Below are positions 38,753 through 47,895 of a DNA stretch of 64,000 nt, one piece after another. The position numbers were made by a program, and so were the translations under genes. Position 1 is the stretch's first letter. Each line of letters starts with the position of its first letter. This DNA comes from Micrococcales bacterium (lineage in GTDB: Bacteria; Actinomycetota; Actinomycetes; Actinomycetales; Cellulomonadaceae), in NCBI GenBank assembly GCA_009777345.1, contig WRMB01000010.1:1-64000 (forward strand). Direction: 5' to 3'. The notes under the pieces were generated by a model, which saw nothing but the letters and a program-made list of their open reading frames with translations, was not told the origin of the DNA and did no database searches.

Positions 38753-41700
38753 ATGACCGCCTCCGGTCTCGCCGAGCCGGACCTGGCTGTCGCCGGTCCG
38801 GGGCTGGCCGACGTGACGGCCGTGCTGGTCACCGCGGGGGTGACACCGTACCTGGCGGAGACGCTGGGCGCGCTGGCGGCGCAGACCCGGCTTCCGGCCC
38901 TCGTGCTGCTGGTGGACGTGGGCGGTCCGCCGGGCGCCGCGACGCTGCTGGACACCACGTTCGCGGGGGTCAGCGGGGTGCGCACCGCCCGCACCCAGGT
39001 CGCCGAGACCACGTTCGGGGCGGCTGTGGACGCCGGTCTGGCCAGGCTGGCCCGGTCGTCCAGGCTGGCCGGGTCGACGGTCGGTGCCCAGACCGGCTGG
39101 CTGTGGCTGCTGCACGACGACTGCGCCCCCGCGCCGACCGCCCTGGCCGCTCTGGTGGACGCGGCCGGCCAGGCCACGTCGGTCGCGGTGGTCGGGCCGA
39201 AGCAGCGCACCTGGACCGATCCGGAGCGCCTGGTCGAGGTGGGTCTGACCACCACCCGCTCTGGTCGCCGGGTCGGCGCCGTGGTGCCGGGCGAGCTGGA
39301 CCAGGGGCAGCACGACGGGCGTACCGACGTGCTCGGCGTGGGCACCGCCGGGGTGCTGGTGCGCCGGGACGTGTGGCGCCAGGTCGGCGGGACCGACCCG
39401 GCCCTGGGGCCGTTCGGCGACGGGCTGGACCTGTCCCGGCGGGCCCGGCTGGCCGGGCACCGGGTGGTCGTCGCGCCGCAGGCCGTCGTCCGGCACGCCC
39501 AGGCGTCGTACCTGGGGCTGCGGGGAGGCACCGGGCTCCAGGCGCTGGGTACCGGTCCGCCGGGCGATCCGCAGGCCTCGTTGGCCGCACGCCGCCGGGC
39601 CACGGGGCACGCCCGGCTGGTCGCCGCGGTGTGGTGGGCGCTGCCGTTGGTGGCCCTGGCCGGTCTGCTCGCGGCGCCGCTGCGGGCCGTCGTCCGGCTC
39701 GCCGCGGGGGAGTCGGCCCTGGCCGGGCCCGAGCTGGTCGGCGGCTGGCGGGCGCTGACCCGGCCCCGGGCGGTGTGGCGGGCCCGGCGGCGGCTGGCCC
39801 GGACGTCGGTGCTGCCTCGACGGGCGCTGTGGCCGTTGCAGGCGACCTGGCGGCAGGTCTGGTCGGCGGCCTACGAGCGCCGGGCCAGCCGACCCGGGCC
39901 GGTGCGGGCCCGCCCGTCCGAGCTGGAGCTGGCCGAGCTGGCCAGCCAGGCCGCCCGGCGTCGGGTGGCCCTGGCGGTACTGCTGGTCGGGCTGGTGGCG
40001 GCGACCGCTGTGGCCCGGGGCGACCTGGTCACCCGCGTCCTGGCCGGGGCCCGCCTGGCCGGGGGGGCCCTGGCCTTCGCGCCGACCACCTGGGAGTCGG
40101 TCTGGACGGCGGCCACCGTCGGCTGGGTCGGCGAGGGGCTGGGCAGCCCTGGTCCGGCTGATCCGCTGTCGCGGCTGCTGGCTGTCGCGGCGCTGCCGGT
40201 CGGCGGGGACGTCGGCTTCGTCGTCGCCGTGGTGCTGCTCGGCGGGGTGGTCCTGGCGGGCTGGGGCGCCTGGGTCGCGGCGGGCGCGGCCACCCGGTCT
40301 CCTGCCGTGCGGGTCTGGGCGGCGCTGGTCTGGGCGCTGGCGCCGGGTCTGCTCACCGCGACCGCGACCGGTCGGGTCGGGGCGGCGCTGGCCCACGTCC
40401 TGCTGCCCTGGGTGGCGTTCGGCGTGGCCCGGTCGCTGGGTGTGCACCGGGTGGACCGGGTGGTGTCCGGTCTGGCCACGGTACGTCCGCCGTCCGACGA
40501 CGATGCCGCTGCCGAAGAACCGGGCGGAGCCGCGGCGACCCGGTCCGGACCCGTTGCCGAGTCGCAGGCCCCGGTGTTCGGCGGGCGGGCGCCCCGTCAG
40601 TCCCGCCTGGCGCTGGCCGCCACCAGCCTGGCGCTGGCCGCGGTCTGGGCGGGGGCGCCGTCGCTGGTGGTGCCGAGCCTGCTGGCACTGGTCGTCGTGG
40701 TCGTGGTCGCCGGTCGGGCGGCGCGGCGGCTGGCCGTCGTCGTGGTGCCGGGGCTGGTGCTGCTCGGTCCGCTGCTGGCCGCGGCGGTGCGTCGGGACGG
40801 GGGGTGGCGGCTGCTGCTGGCCGATCCGGGGCTGGCCCTGGTCGCCGAGCCGGCCGGTGCGGTGCACCGGCTGCTCGGGGTGCCAGCCGTGGCCGACGAC
40901 CTGCTGGTGCCGTCGTGGGTGCCGGGATCGCTGACCACCTGGTGGTCGACGCTGCCGGGTGCTCTGGTGCTCGCGGTCGCCCTGCTCGCCCTGGCCCGCG
41001 GCGGTGCTCCCGGGCGGGCGGTGCGGACCGGCTGGGCGGTGGCCGTGCTGGGCCTGGGCTGGTCGACGGTGCTCGCGGTGCTGCCGGTGGTGCAGGTCGC
41101 CGACCGGACCGGACCGGTCTTCGGCGGGCCCGCCGTGGCACTGGGCCAGATGGGCCTGCTGGCCGCCGCGCTGGTCGGTGCCGACCGGGCCGGGGGACAG
41201 CCGGTAACGCGCCAGACCGGTCGGCGTCGGCAGCAGGCCACAGCGCTGCCCGCGGGGCTGACGGCGGCGTTCGCGGTCGTCGCCGTGGTGGTGGTCGCGG
41301 CCGGGGCGGCATCGTGGCTGTGGCCGGGCCGGGCCGGGCCGGACGGGGCCAGCCCGCAGGTGCACGCGGTGACCGGCGGGGTGGTTCCCGCAGTGGGCCA
41401 GCAGGCGTTCGCCCGCGGGTCGCGCATCCTGCTGGTCGTGCCCGGGCCGGAGGGCGGGCCGCTGCGCTACCGGCTGCTGTCGGCCGACGGTGTGCAGGCC
41501 GCCGACCAGTCCGTCGCCGCCATCACCAGCCGGGACGCCGCCGTGGTCGAGCTGCAGTCGGTGGTGGCGGCCCTGGCGGCCGGGTCGAGCCTCGACCAGT
41601 CGGCGGCGCTGGGCGCGCTGGCCGTCGCCTATGTGCAGGTGCCGCTGGTGGCCGAGACCGGCGCGGACGCCGACCCGGCGGCCCGGGCCCGCGCCGAGCT

Positions 41701-42187
41701 GGTGGGCCGCCTCGACGCCACTGCCGGGCTGGAACGGGTCACCGACGGCCCGTCCGGCACGCTGTGGCGGGTGGCCGCCCCGGCGGTCGACGCCCAGGCC
41801 GCCGATTCGAAAGACAGGGTGACGTCGTGGGCGCGGCTGGTGCCCGAGGGGGCTGAACCGACCGCCGCCGCCGCACCGCTGACCGGGGACGGCCGCCAGG
41901 TGGTCGCGACCGTCGAGGCCGCGACCGCCGACCGCACGGTGCTGCTGGCCGAGCGCGCCGGGCCGTACTGGCAGGCGCGGCTGGACGGTCGTCGGCTGGA
42001 CCCGGTGACCGTGGGCTGGCGGCAGGGTTTCGCCCTGCCGGCGGGTGCTTCGGGCAGGCTCGTCGTGCGCGGTGACGACGGTGCGGACCGCACGGCGTGG
42101 CTCGTCGCCCAGGGGCTGGTCGTGGGCGCGGCGCTGCTGGTCGTCGTGGTCGAGGCGGTACCGGTGCGACGGCGGGTACGACGATGA
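38753..42187 (+). CDS. Large glycosyltransferase family 2 protein with C-terminal multi-TM region
   Basis: 1144 aa; VTAVLVTAGVTPYLAETLGALAAQTRLPALVLLVD...WLWLLHDDCAP; then many TM segments. Confidence 0.85.
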   Translation: MTASGLAEPDLAVAGPGLADVTAVLVTAGVTPYLAETLGALAAQTRLPALVLLVDVGGPPGAATLLDTTFAGVSGVRTARTQVAETTFGAAVDAGLARLARSSRLAGSTVGAQTGWLWLLHDDCAPAPTALAALVDAAGQATSVAVVGPKQRTWTDPERLVEVGLTTTRSGRRVGAVVPGELDQGQHDGRTDVLGVGTAGVLVRRDVWRQVGGTDPALGPFGDGLDLSRRARLAGHRVVVAPQAVVRHAQASYLGLRGGTGLQALGTGPPGDPQASLAARRRATGHARLVAAVWWALPLVALAGLLAAPLRAVVRLAAGESALAGPELVGGWRALTRPRAVWRARRRLARTSVLPRRALWPLQATWRQVWSAAYERRASRPGPVRARPSELELAELASQAARRRVALAVLLVGLVAATAVARGDLVTRVLAGARLAGGALAFAPTTWESVWTAATVGWVGEGLGSPGPADPLSRLLAVAALPVGGDVGFVVAVVLLGGVVLAGWGAWVAAGAATRSPAVRVWAALVWALAPGLLTATATGRVGAALAHVLLPWVAFGVARSLGVHRVDRVVSGLATVRPPSDDDAAAEEPGGAAATRSGPVAESQAPVFGGRAPRQSRLALAATSLALAAVWAGAPSLVVPSLLALVVVVVVAGRAARRLAVVVVPGLVLLGPLLAAAVRRDGGWRLLLADPGLALVAEPAGAVHRLLGVPAVADDLLVPSWVPGSLTTWWSTLPGALVLAVALLALARGGAPGRAVRTGWAVAVLGLGWSTVLAVLPVVQVADRTGPVFGGPAVALGQMGLLAAALVGADRAGGQPVTRQTGRRRQQATALPAGLTAAFAVVAVVVVAAGAASWLWPGRAGPDGASPQVHAVTGGVVPAVGQQAFARGSRILLVVPGPEGGPLRYRLLSADGVQAADQSVAAITSRDAAVVELQSVVAALAAGSSLDQSAALGALAVAYVQVPLVAETGADADPAARARAELVGRLDATAGLERVTDGPSGTLWRVAAPAVDAQAADSKDRVTSWARLVPEGAEPTAAAAPLTGDGRQVVATVEAATADRTVLLAERAGPYWQARLDGRRLDPVTVGWRQGFALPAGASGRLVVRGDDGADRTAWLVAQGLVVGAALLVVVVEAVPVRRRVRR

Positions 42188-43830
42188 GCGGACCAGCCGC
42201 ACCGGCCCGGTCACCAGCGCCGCTGCGGGAACGGTCACGACCACCGGCCGGGCCGGTCTGGCTGCGGTCGGCCGTCGCGCGGGTCGGGCCCGCCGTGGCG
42301 CTGGTGGTGGCGCTGGCTGTGGTCGTCGTCGTGGGGTCCCGTCAGACGTCCGCCGGTACCGACCGACCCGTCCCGCTGGTCACGGTGCCGCCCGCGGCGA
42401 CCGTGCTGACCTGCCCTGGGGCCCTCGAGCTGCCCGCCGAGGTCGGCGGCGGCGGCGACAGCGCGTTCTCCCCGGTCCCGGTGGCACCGGTGACCCGGCT
42501 GACCGCGGTGGCCAGCGACACCGCGGACACGGCGGAGGTGCTCGGTCTGGACGGTGCCGTCGTCGCCTCGGGGCTCGTCCCCGGCGGCACCGGGTCGTCG
42601 GTCGGCGCCGTGACCCTCGACGTCACCGCGGCGGGGATGGTCCGGGCGACGCCGGTCGCCGGTGCGACCAGCCACGACAAGACCTGGCTGGCCGCCGCCA
42701 CGACGATGGTCACGGTCACCGCGGGCGACCTGCGCGGACTGGCCGGGGCGTCGTGCCAGAGCGCCACCGCCGACCAGTGGCTGGTTGGCGGCTCGACCGG
42801 CGACGGGGCGACCGCGCACCTGGTGCTGGTCAACCCGGGCTCGACGCCCGCCCGGGTGTCCTGGACGGCGTGGGGCGCCGCCGGTCCGGTCGACCTGACC
42901 TCCGACCAGGTCCTGGTCGCCCCGCGGTCCGTCGAGGTGGTCAACCTCGGCGCCGCCGCCGGGATGCAGCAGGCGCTGGTCACCCACGTCGTCGCGTCCG
43001 GCGGGCAGGTCTGGGCGCACGTCCAGGACTCGGCGATCGACGGCTACACCGCGGCGGGCACGGACCTCGTCGTGGCCGGGGCGCCCCCGGCCACCCGCCA
43101 GACGGTCCCGGGGCTGCTGGTCGAGGAAGACGGCTCTGGTCTGGAACGGGGCGGCCCGACGCTGCGCCTGCTCGCCCCCGGTGACACCGGCACCACCGCC
43201 CGCCTGGCCCTGTTCGGCTCCGACGGTCCGGTCGACCTGCCCGGTATCGCCTCGGTGACGCTGACCGCCGGGACGGTGCTCGACGTGCCGCTGAGCGGTC
43301 TGCCCGCCGACCGGTACACGGCTGTGGTCGAGGCCGACGTGCCGGTGGTGGCCGCCGCGACGTTCTCCCGGGTGGGTCTGCCCGGCGAGCTCGACCCGGT
43401 GCCCCGGGTCGAGCGGGCCCTGGCCGCGTCCACCCTGGGCGGCACCGGCACGGTCGCGCTGCCTGGTGACCTGACCGCGACGCTCGTCGTGGGCGCCGTC
43501 GGCGCGGTCGGTGCCGCGGCCCAGGGAGCGGGCGACGGCGCGGTCGAGGTCATCGGCACCGGGGGCCAGGTGCTGGCCAGCGATCGTCTGGGCGTCGACG
43601 CCGGCACGACCGGTGCCTGGCCGGTGGCCGGCCTGGTGCCCGACGTGCCCGCGTCGGACATTGCCGCCGTGCGCGTCGTCTCCGTCAGCGGTGCGACCCT
43701 GGTCTGGGCGGTGGTGGTCGAGACCGTCCAGGACGACGGCACCCTGGTCAGCGTCCTGGTCCCCACCCCGTCCTCCGGCGGCCCGGTCGTCGTCGCCGTC
43801 CGCGACGACCCCGCCCTGGGTCAGGGCTGA
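42184..43830 (+). CDS. DUF5719 family protein (membrane-anchored, extracellular)
   Basis: N-terminal TM, repetitive beta-rich extracellular part; position directly after large GT; start overlaps upstream stop. Confidence 0.8.
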   Translation: MSGPAAPARSPAPLRERSRPPAGPVWLRSAVARVGPAVALVVALAVVVVVGSRQTSAGTDRPVPLVTVPPAATVLTCPGALELPAEVGGGGDSAFSPVPVAPVTRLTAVASDTADTAEVLGLDGAVVASGLVPGGTGSSVGAVTLDVTAAGMVRATPVAGATSHDKTWLAAATTMVTVTAGDLRGLAGASCQSATADQWLVGGSTGDGATAHLVLVNPGSTPARVSWTAWGAAGPVDLTSDQVLVAPRSVEVVNLGAAAGMQQALVTHVVASGGQVWAHVQDSAIDGYTAAGTDLVVAGAPPATRQTVPGLLVEEDGSGLERGGPTLRLLAPGDTGTTARLALFGSDGPVDLPGIASVTLTAGTVLDVPLSGLPADRYTAVVEADVPVVAAATFSRVGLPGELDPVPRVERALAASTLGGTGTVALPGDLTATLVVGAVGAVGAAAQGAGDGAVEVIGTGGQVLASDRLGVDAGTTGAWPVAGLVPDVPASDIAAVRVVSVSGATLVWAVVVETVQDDGTLVSVLVPTPSSGGPVVVAVRDDPALGQG

Positions 43831-43834
43831 CCGG

Positions 43835-44815
43835 TCAGGCGGGGACGTGGCCGTCGGGGAACTCGGCGGCGAGGGTCTGGTGCAGGGCGTCGGTCAGGGT
43901 GAAGGGGGGTGCGAAGCCGGTCTGGTGCAGCCGGGTGGTGTCCACGGTGGTCTCGGCGCAGAACTTGCGGATCCGGACCGCGCTGATCGGCAGCGGGCGG
44001 CGGACCAGCCAGGCCAGGGCGTCGAAGCCGTGGCCCGCGGCCAGGCCGAGCCACTTCGGGATCGGCGGCAGCGTCCGCTGGTGCCGTCCCAGGTCGGACT
44101 TCATCAGCTCGACCAGCTCGGTGGTGGACAGGTCCGGGGTGTCGGCGTAGTTCACCAGGTGGTGGCCCGGGGCCGCCGTCAGCCCCGTGGCGAGGAACGC
44201 GGCGACGTTGCCGACATAGGCCATCGCCTTGTGGTTGCGCCCGTCGCCGACGAACAGGAAGCGGCCGGTGGCCAGCTGGTGGGCCAGGGTGTAGACGTTG
44301 CCCCGGTTGGTCTCGCCGAACACCACGCACGGCCGGACGACGAACAGCGTCCGACCGGTATCGCGGCCGGGCTGGCCGACCCACTCCTCCAGGACGCTCT
44401 CGGCCACGAGCTTGGTGCGGCCGTACTCGTTGAACGGGTCGGGTGGTGAGGTCTCCGACGGTCGGTCCTTGTCCAGGCCGTACACCGAGACGGTGGAGGT
44501 GAACACCACCCGGTCGACCCCGGTCTGCGCGGCGACCTCCGCCACCACCCTGGCGCCGCCGACGTTGACCGACTCGTACTCGCTGACCGGCCGCACGTCG
44601 TCGCGGTGCGCGGCGGCCAGCAGCACCACCGCGCTGGCCCCGGTCAGCGCGGTGCGCACCGCGTCGGGGTCGCGGACGTCGCCGATCGTCGTCACGTCGG
44701 GGTGGGTGGCGCTGGGCTGCAGGTCGAGGTTGGACACCGTGTGCCCGGCCTGGCGCAGCAGCGTGATCAGCCGTGTCCCGATGAACCCGCTGCCCCCGAC
44801 GACCGCAACCGTCAT
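43835..44815 (-). CDS. NAD-dependent epimerase/dehydratase
   Basis: MTVAVVGGSGFIGTRLITLLRQAGHTVSNLDL...SVYGLDK...YGRTKLVAE; RBS GAGGAGAGG before ATG 44815. Confidence 0.9.
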   Translation of the reverse strand: MTVAVVGGSGFIGTRLITLLRQAGHTVSNLDLQPSATHPDVTTIGDVRDPDAVRTALTGASAVVLLAAAHRDDVRPVSEYESVNVGGARVVAEVAAQTGVDRVVFTSTVSVYGLDKDRPSETSPPDPFNEYGRTKLVAESVLEEWVGQPGRDTGRTLFVVRPCVVFGETNRGNVYTLAHQLATGRFLFVGDGRNHKAMAYVGNVAAFLATGLTAAPGHHLVNYADTPDLSTTELVELMKSDLGRHQRTLPPIPKWLGLAAGHGFDALAWLVRRPLPISAVRIRKFCAETTVDTTRLHQTGFAPPFTLTDALHQTLAAEFPDGHVPA

Positions 44816-44838
44816 CGACCTCTCCTCGTCGGGCCGGC

Positions 44839-45780
44839 TCACCACATCCCGCCCATCACCATAGCCGCCAGGGCGGCCTGGTCGGTGCGGCGGCGGCGCA
44901 GGGCCCCGGCCCGGCGGGCCAGCGCCCAGCGGGCCCGGAACGAAGTGTCGGCCAGCAGTCGTTCCAGCTGGTGCAGTGCGATGATGGTCTCGCAGTCCTG
45001 GTTCCAGGTCTCGGCGGCCTCGGCGGCGGTGGCCGCCGCCAGGGCGGCCTGGGCGCGGTGCCACCGGCTGGTCACCAGGCGCAGCCGGTCGGCGTAGGCG
45101 CGCAGCCCGGTGCGGGCGCCCATGACGTTGGTGTCGTGCTGGCGGTAGTCCAGCGTCGGGGTGTCGAGGATCCGCCAGCGCAGCCCCGCCCCCCGGGCCA
45201 CCGCGTAGATCGCCCAGTCGTGGTACGTCATCTGCCGCATCGGGCCGTCCGGGTCGGCCAGCTGGGCCCGGCAGCGGGCCACCAGGTCGGCGTCCAGCAG
45301 GAACGTCGACCCGGGACCAGGGCTCTCGCACACGTAGTCGAACGGGCGCTGGGCGAACGCCTTGCGGATATACGACCGGCGCCCGTCCGGCCGGAAGGCC
45401 ACCACGTCGGAGGAGACCCCGGCGCAGCCGTCGGCGATCTGGGCGGCGCAGCGGGCCAGCTTGTCCGGGTACCACAGGTCGTCCTGGTCGGCCAGGGCCA
45501 CCAGCTCGTCGTCGGCCGTCTCGACGTCGACCAGCAGCCGGTAGAAGTTAGCGGCGGCCGACCCGGCCGGTGCGCCGGGCAGCAGCGTCAGGCGCGGTTC
45601 GGTCCGGGCCTGGGCGGCCAGCCAGTCGGCGGTGCCGTCGCTCGACCCGTCGTCGCTGGCCACGACCCGTACCTGCACTCCCTCGGAGTCCAGCACGGTG
45701 CGCAGCTGGTCCGGCAGGTACGGCATCCCGTCGAAGGTGGCGAGCAGGACGACCACCCGGGGGACGTCAGGCGGGCTCAC
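44839..45780 (-). CDS. Glycosyltransferase family 2
   Basis: VSPPDVPRVVVLLATFDGMPYLPDQLRTVLDSEGVQVRVVASDDGSSDGT...LVALADQDDLWYPDKL; GTG start at 45780. Confidence 0.9.
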   Translation of the reverse strand: MSPPDVPRVVVLLATFDGMPYLPDQLRTVLDSEGVQVRVVASDDGSSDGTADWLAAQARTEPRLTLLPGAPAGSAAANFYRLLVDVETADDELVALADQDDLWYPDKLARCAAQIADGCAGVSSDVVAFRPDGRRSYIRKAFAQRPFDYVCESPGPGSTFLLDADLVARCRAQLADPDGPMRQMTYHDWAIYAVARGAGLRWRILDTPTLDYRQHDTNVMGARTGLRAYADRLRLVTSRWHRAQAALAAATAAEAAETWNQDCETIIALHQLERLLADTSFRARWALARRAGALRRRRTDQAALAAMVMGGMW

Positions 45781-46289
45781 CGGTCGTCGCCGAAGTCGGG
45801 GTCGACGTCGTCGGGGGAACGTCCCAGCAGGTGCGCCACCTGCTCCACGACGACGTGGTGGACCAGTTCGGCCAGGTCTTCGACGTCCTGGGCCCGGGTC
45901 TCCAGGGGGCGGCGGTAGACGACGATCCGGTGCGGCTGCCCGGCCTCGGCCGGGAAGTAGCGGCCCAACGGCACCCCGGTCTCCCACGGGGCGGGGTGGC
46001 TCGGCGGCACCTCTTCGACGGCGAACTCGACCCCTTCGAGCTGGTGCGCCCAGCGGCGTTCCAGGACCTCGACCGCGTCGAGCACCAGGGCGTCGAACCG
46101 CTGGGCCCGGGTGCGGTACCCAGGCAGCGACGCGGGCATCAACGGTCCGCGCAGCCCCCGACCCCGGCGGTCGCGCCGTCGGACGGTCGCGACAGCCGGA
46201 TCAACCGGCAGGTCGGCCCCCCGTCGGACCACGGCGCGCCCGCCAGCCCGGCGTGGCGTCCCACGGCGTCCAGCACCCCAGTTCTTCAC
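45777..46289 (-). CDS. Metallopeptidase-family (zincin-like) protein
   Basis: 170 aa; GVEFAVEEVPP...LVHHVVVEQVAHLLGRSPDDVDPDFGDD; conserved neighbourhood. Confidence 0.75.
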   Translation of the reverse strand: MKNWGAGRRGTPRRAGGRAVVRRGADLPVDPAVATVRRRDRRGRGLRGPLMPASLPGYRTRAQRFDALVLDAVEVLERRWAHQLEGVEFAVEEVPPSHPAPWETGVPLGRYFPAEAGQPHRIVVYRRPLETRAQDVEDLAELVHHVVVEQVAHLLGRSPDDVDPDFGDDR

Positions 46290-46644
46290 ACAACCAGCCT
46301 AGCCCGACCGATCCGGACCCGGGCTCAGGCGGGTCGAGAGCCGGTCTGTCGTGTCGGCGCTGAAACCCAGCTCTTCAGCCTGGTCGTGGGCCAGGGCGAG
46401 GCCGGTGGCCGGCCTGGTCGTGGACCCGGGTGGGACGATCTCGCAACGGGTGTGACGCACATGGTTCGTGGGAAGGATCGCTCCGGCGGCCCTTCCCACG
46501 AACCGCCAGCAACTGAAGCGCGGGGGTGGCATAGCGTCGACGAGGTCCGGGCGGCGGTCCCGGGATGTCCCAGCGTCCCCGAGGGCGGCCCCAAAATCTA
46601 TGAAACGTTGCCACGTGCACTGACAATGCACTAACATCGTTCCT

Positions 46645-46929
46645 ATGACCGCTCAGACGACGTTGACCATCCGGATCGACAAGGACATCAAGGCCGCCGC
46701 GAAGACACGGGCCGACGACCTGGGACTGTCGCTGTCCGCGCTGATCACCAACCAACTACGACGGTTCGTCAACGGGGCACCGGTCATCATCGACGACGAC
46801 TCGCTGATCCCGTCCGCAGCCGCCCGCCAGGCCCGCGCCCAGGCCCTGGCCGACTACCGTGCCGGCGACTACGTCGTCCTGGCCGGGGCCGACGCCGCCG
46901 CCGGGTACGACCCCACGTCCGATGCCTGA
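46645..46929 (+). CDS. RelB/DinJ-like ribbon-helix-helix antitoxin (no intact toxin beside it)
   Basis: MTAQTTLTIRIDKDIKAAAKTRADDLGLSLSALITNQLRRFV...SAAARQARAQALADYRAGDYVVL. Confidence 0.8.
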   Translation: MTAQTTLTIRIDKDIKAAAKTRADDLGLSLSALITNQLRRFVNGAPVIIDDDSLIPSAAARQARAQALADYRAGDYVVLAGADAAAGYDPTSDA

Positions 46930-47053
46930 CCTGCAACCAGTCCGGTTCGCCGCGACAGCCGACCTCGTGCGGCGCGAGCGTGGACGTGGTTGGCAGCGCT
47001 CCTGAGGTCCGATAGCATTGGCAGGCAGATGATAGCGAAACGCTGGCGGAAAG

Positions 47054-47299
47054 GTGATGACGATGGCAGTGATCTCGGTCCGTAACCTGTCCGACGAGAC
47101 TCACCGGGCCCTGAAGGCTCGCGCGGCGCAGAACCAGCGAAGCACCGAGGCCGAGGTGCGTGCGATCCTCGACGCCGCGGTCGGCTCGCAGCAGCGGGTG
47201 TGGCTGGGCTCGCTCCTCACCGAGATCGGCCGTGACGCTGGCGGCGTCGACCTGGCTGTCGACCGTCGTACGCACCGTGGCCCTCCGGACTTCTCGTGA
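47054..47299 (+). CDS. FitA/VapB-like antitoxin
   Basis: MAVISVRNLSDETHRALKARAAQNQRSTEAEVRAILDAAV; start 47054 or 47063. Confidence 0.85.
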   Translation: MMTMAVISVRNLSDETHRALKARAAQNQRSTEAEVRAILDAAVGSQQRVWLGSLLTEIGRDAGGVDLAVDRRTHRGPPDFS

Positions 47300-47748
47300 T
47301 AGTTCTCGACACCAACGTCGTCTCCGAACCGCTGCTGCCGCAGCCCGACCCCCGGGTAGCGGCCTGGCTGGACAGTCAGCCGATCGACACCCTGTACCTG
47401 ACCACCATCACGTTGGCGGAGCTTCGCCAAGGGGTGGCGATCCTGCCGGAAGGTCGACGCAAGCGGACGCTCGACGACCGTCTCGAGCGCGAGACCATCC
47501 CGTTGTTCACCGGTCGGGTGCTCACGTTCGACGAAGCGGCAAGCCGTGCGTATGCCCAGGTCATCGTCGATGCTCGCGGGGCAGGGCGACCCATCGACGC
47601 CATGGACGCCCTCATCGCCGCGATCTGCGTTGCTCACCGGTACACGCTCGCCACGCGAAACGTCGCGGACTTCGCCGGCGCCGGGATCAGCCTCGTCAAC
47701 CCGTGGGACGTGGACGTTCGTCGTCGTGGGCCGTCGAGTCGTTCATAG
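47296..47748 (+). CDS. PIN-domain toxin, FitB/VapC-like
   Basis: MIVLDTNVVSEPLLPQPDPRVAAWLDSQP...IDAMDALIAAICVAHRYTLATRNVADFAGAGISLVNPW; GTGA overlap with antitoxin. Confidence 0.92.
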   Translation: MIVLDTNVVSEPLLPQPDPRVAAWLDSQPIDTLYLTTITLAELRQGVAILPEGRRKRTLDDRLERETIPLFTGRVLTFDEAASRAYAQVIVDARGAGRPIDAMDALIAAICVAHRYTLATRNVADFAGAGISLVNPWDVDVRRRGPSSRS

Positions 47749-47804
47749 ATCACAAAGCCGTTCATCCGGATGAACGGCTTTGTGATCTATGAACGACTCG
47801 ACGG
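47731..47804. repeat. Perfect 74-bp palindrome (37-bp arms, no spacer)
   Basis: CCGTCGAGTCGTTCATAGATCACAAAGCCGTTCATCC | GGATGAACGGCTTTGTGATCTATGAACGACTCGACGG; centre between 47767 and 47768. Confidence 0.97.
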
Positions 47805-47895
47805 GACGCCTGCACTGACCAGGGTCCCCGGCGGGCTGACCCAGTTATCCACAGGCTGTCCGCGGCGTGTGGGTGGTGTCCGGCAGGATGACCTT

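Noticed and set aside
38267-42244. 1325-aa - strand ORF antisense to the large GT2 gene
   Set aside because: Shadow ORF: low-complexity G/R/Q/P/H-rich translation, no family signature, while the + strand frame has clear GT2 and TM features.
43835-45475. 546-aa ORF as a single fusion of GT2 and epimerase
   Set aside because: The upstream part is an out-of-frame reading of the GT2 gene; a good RBS and ATG at 44815 mark the true epimerase start.
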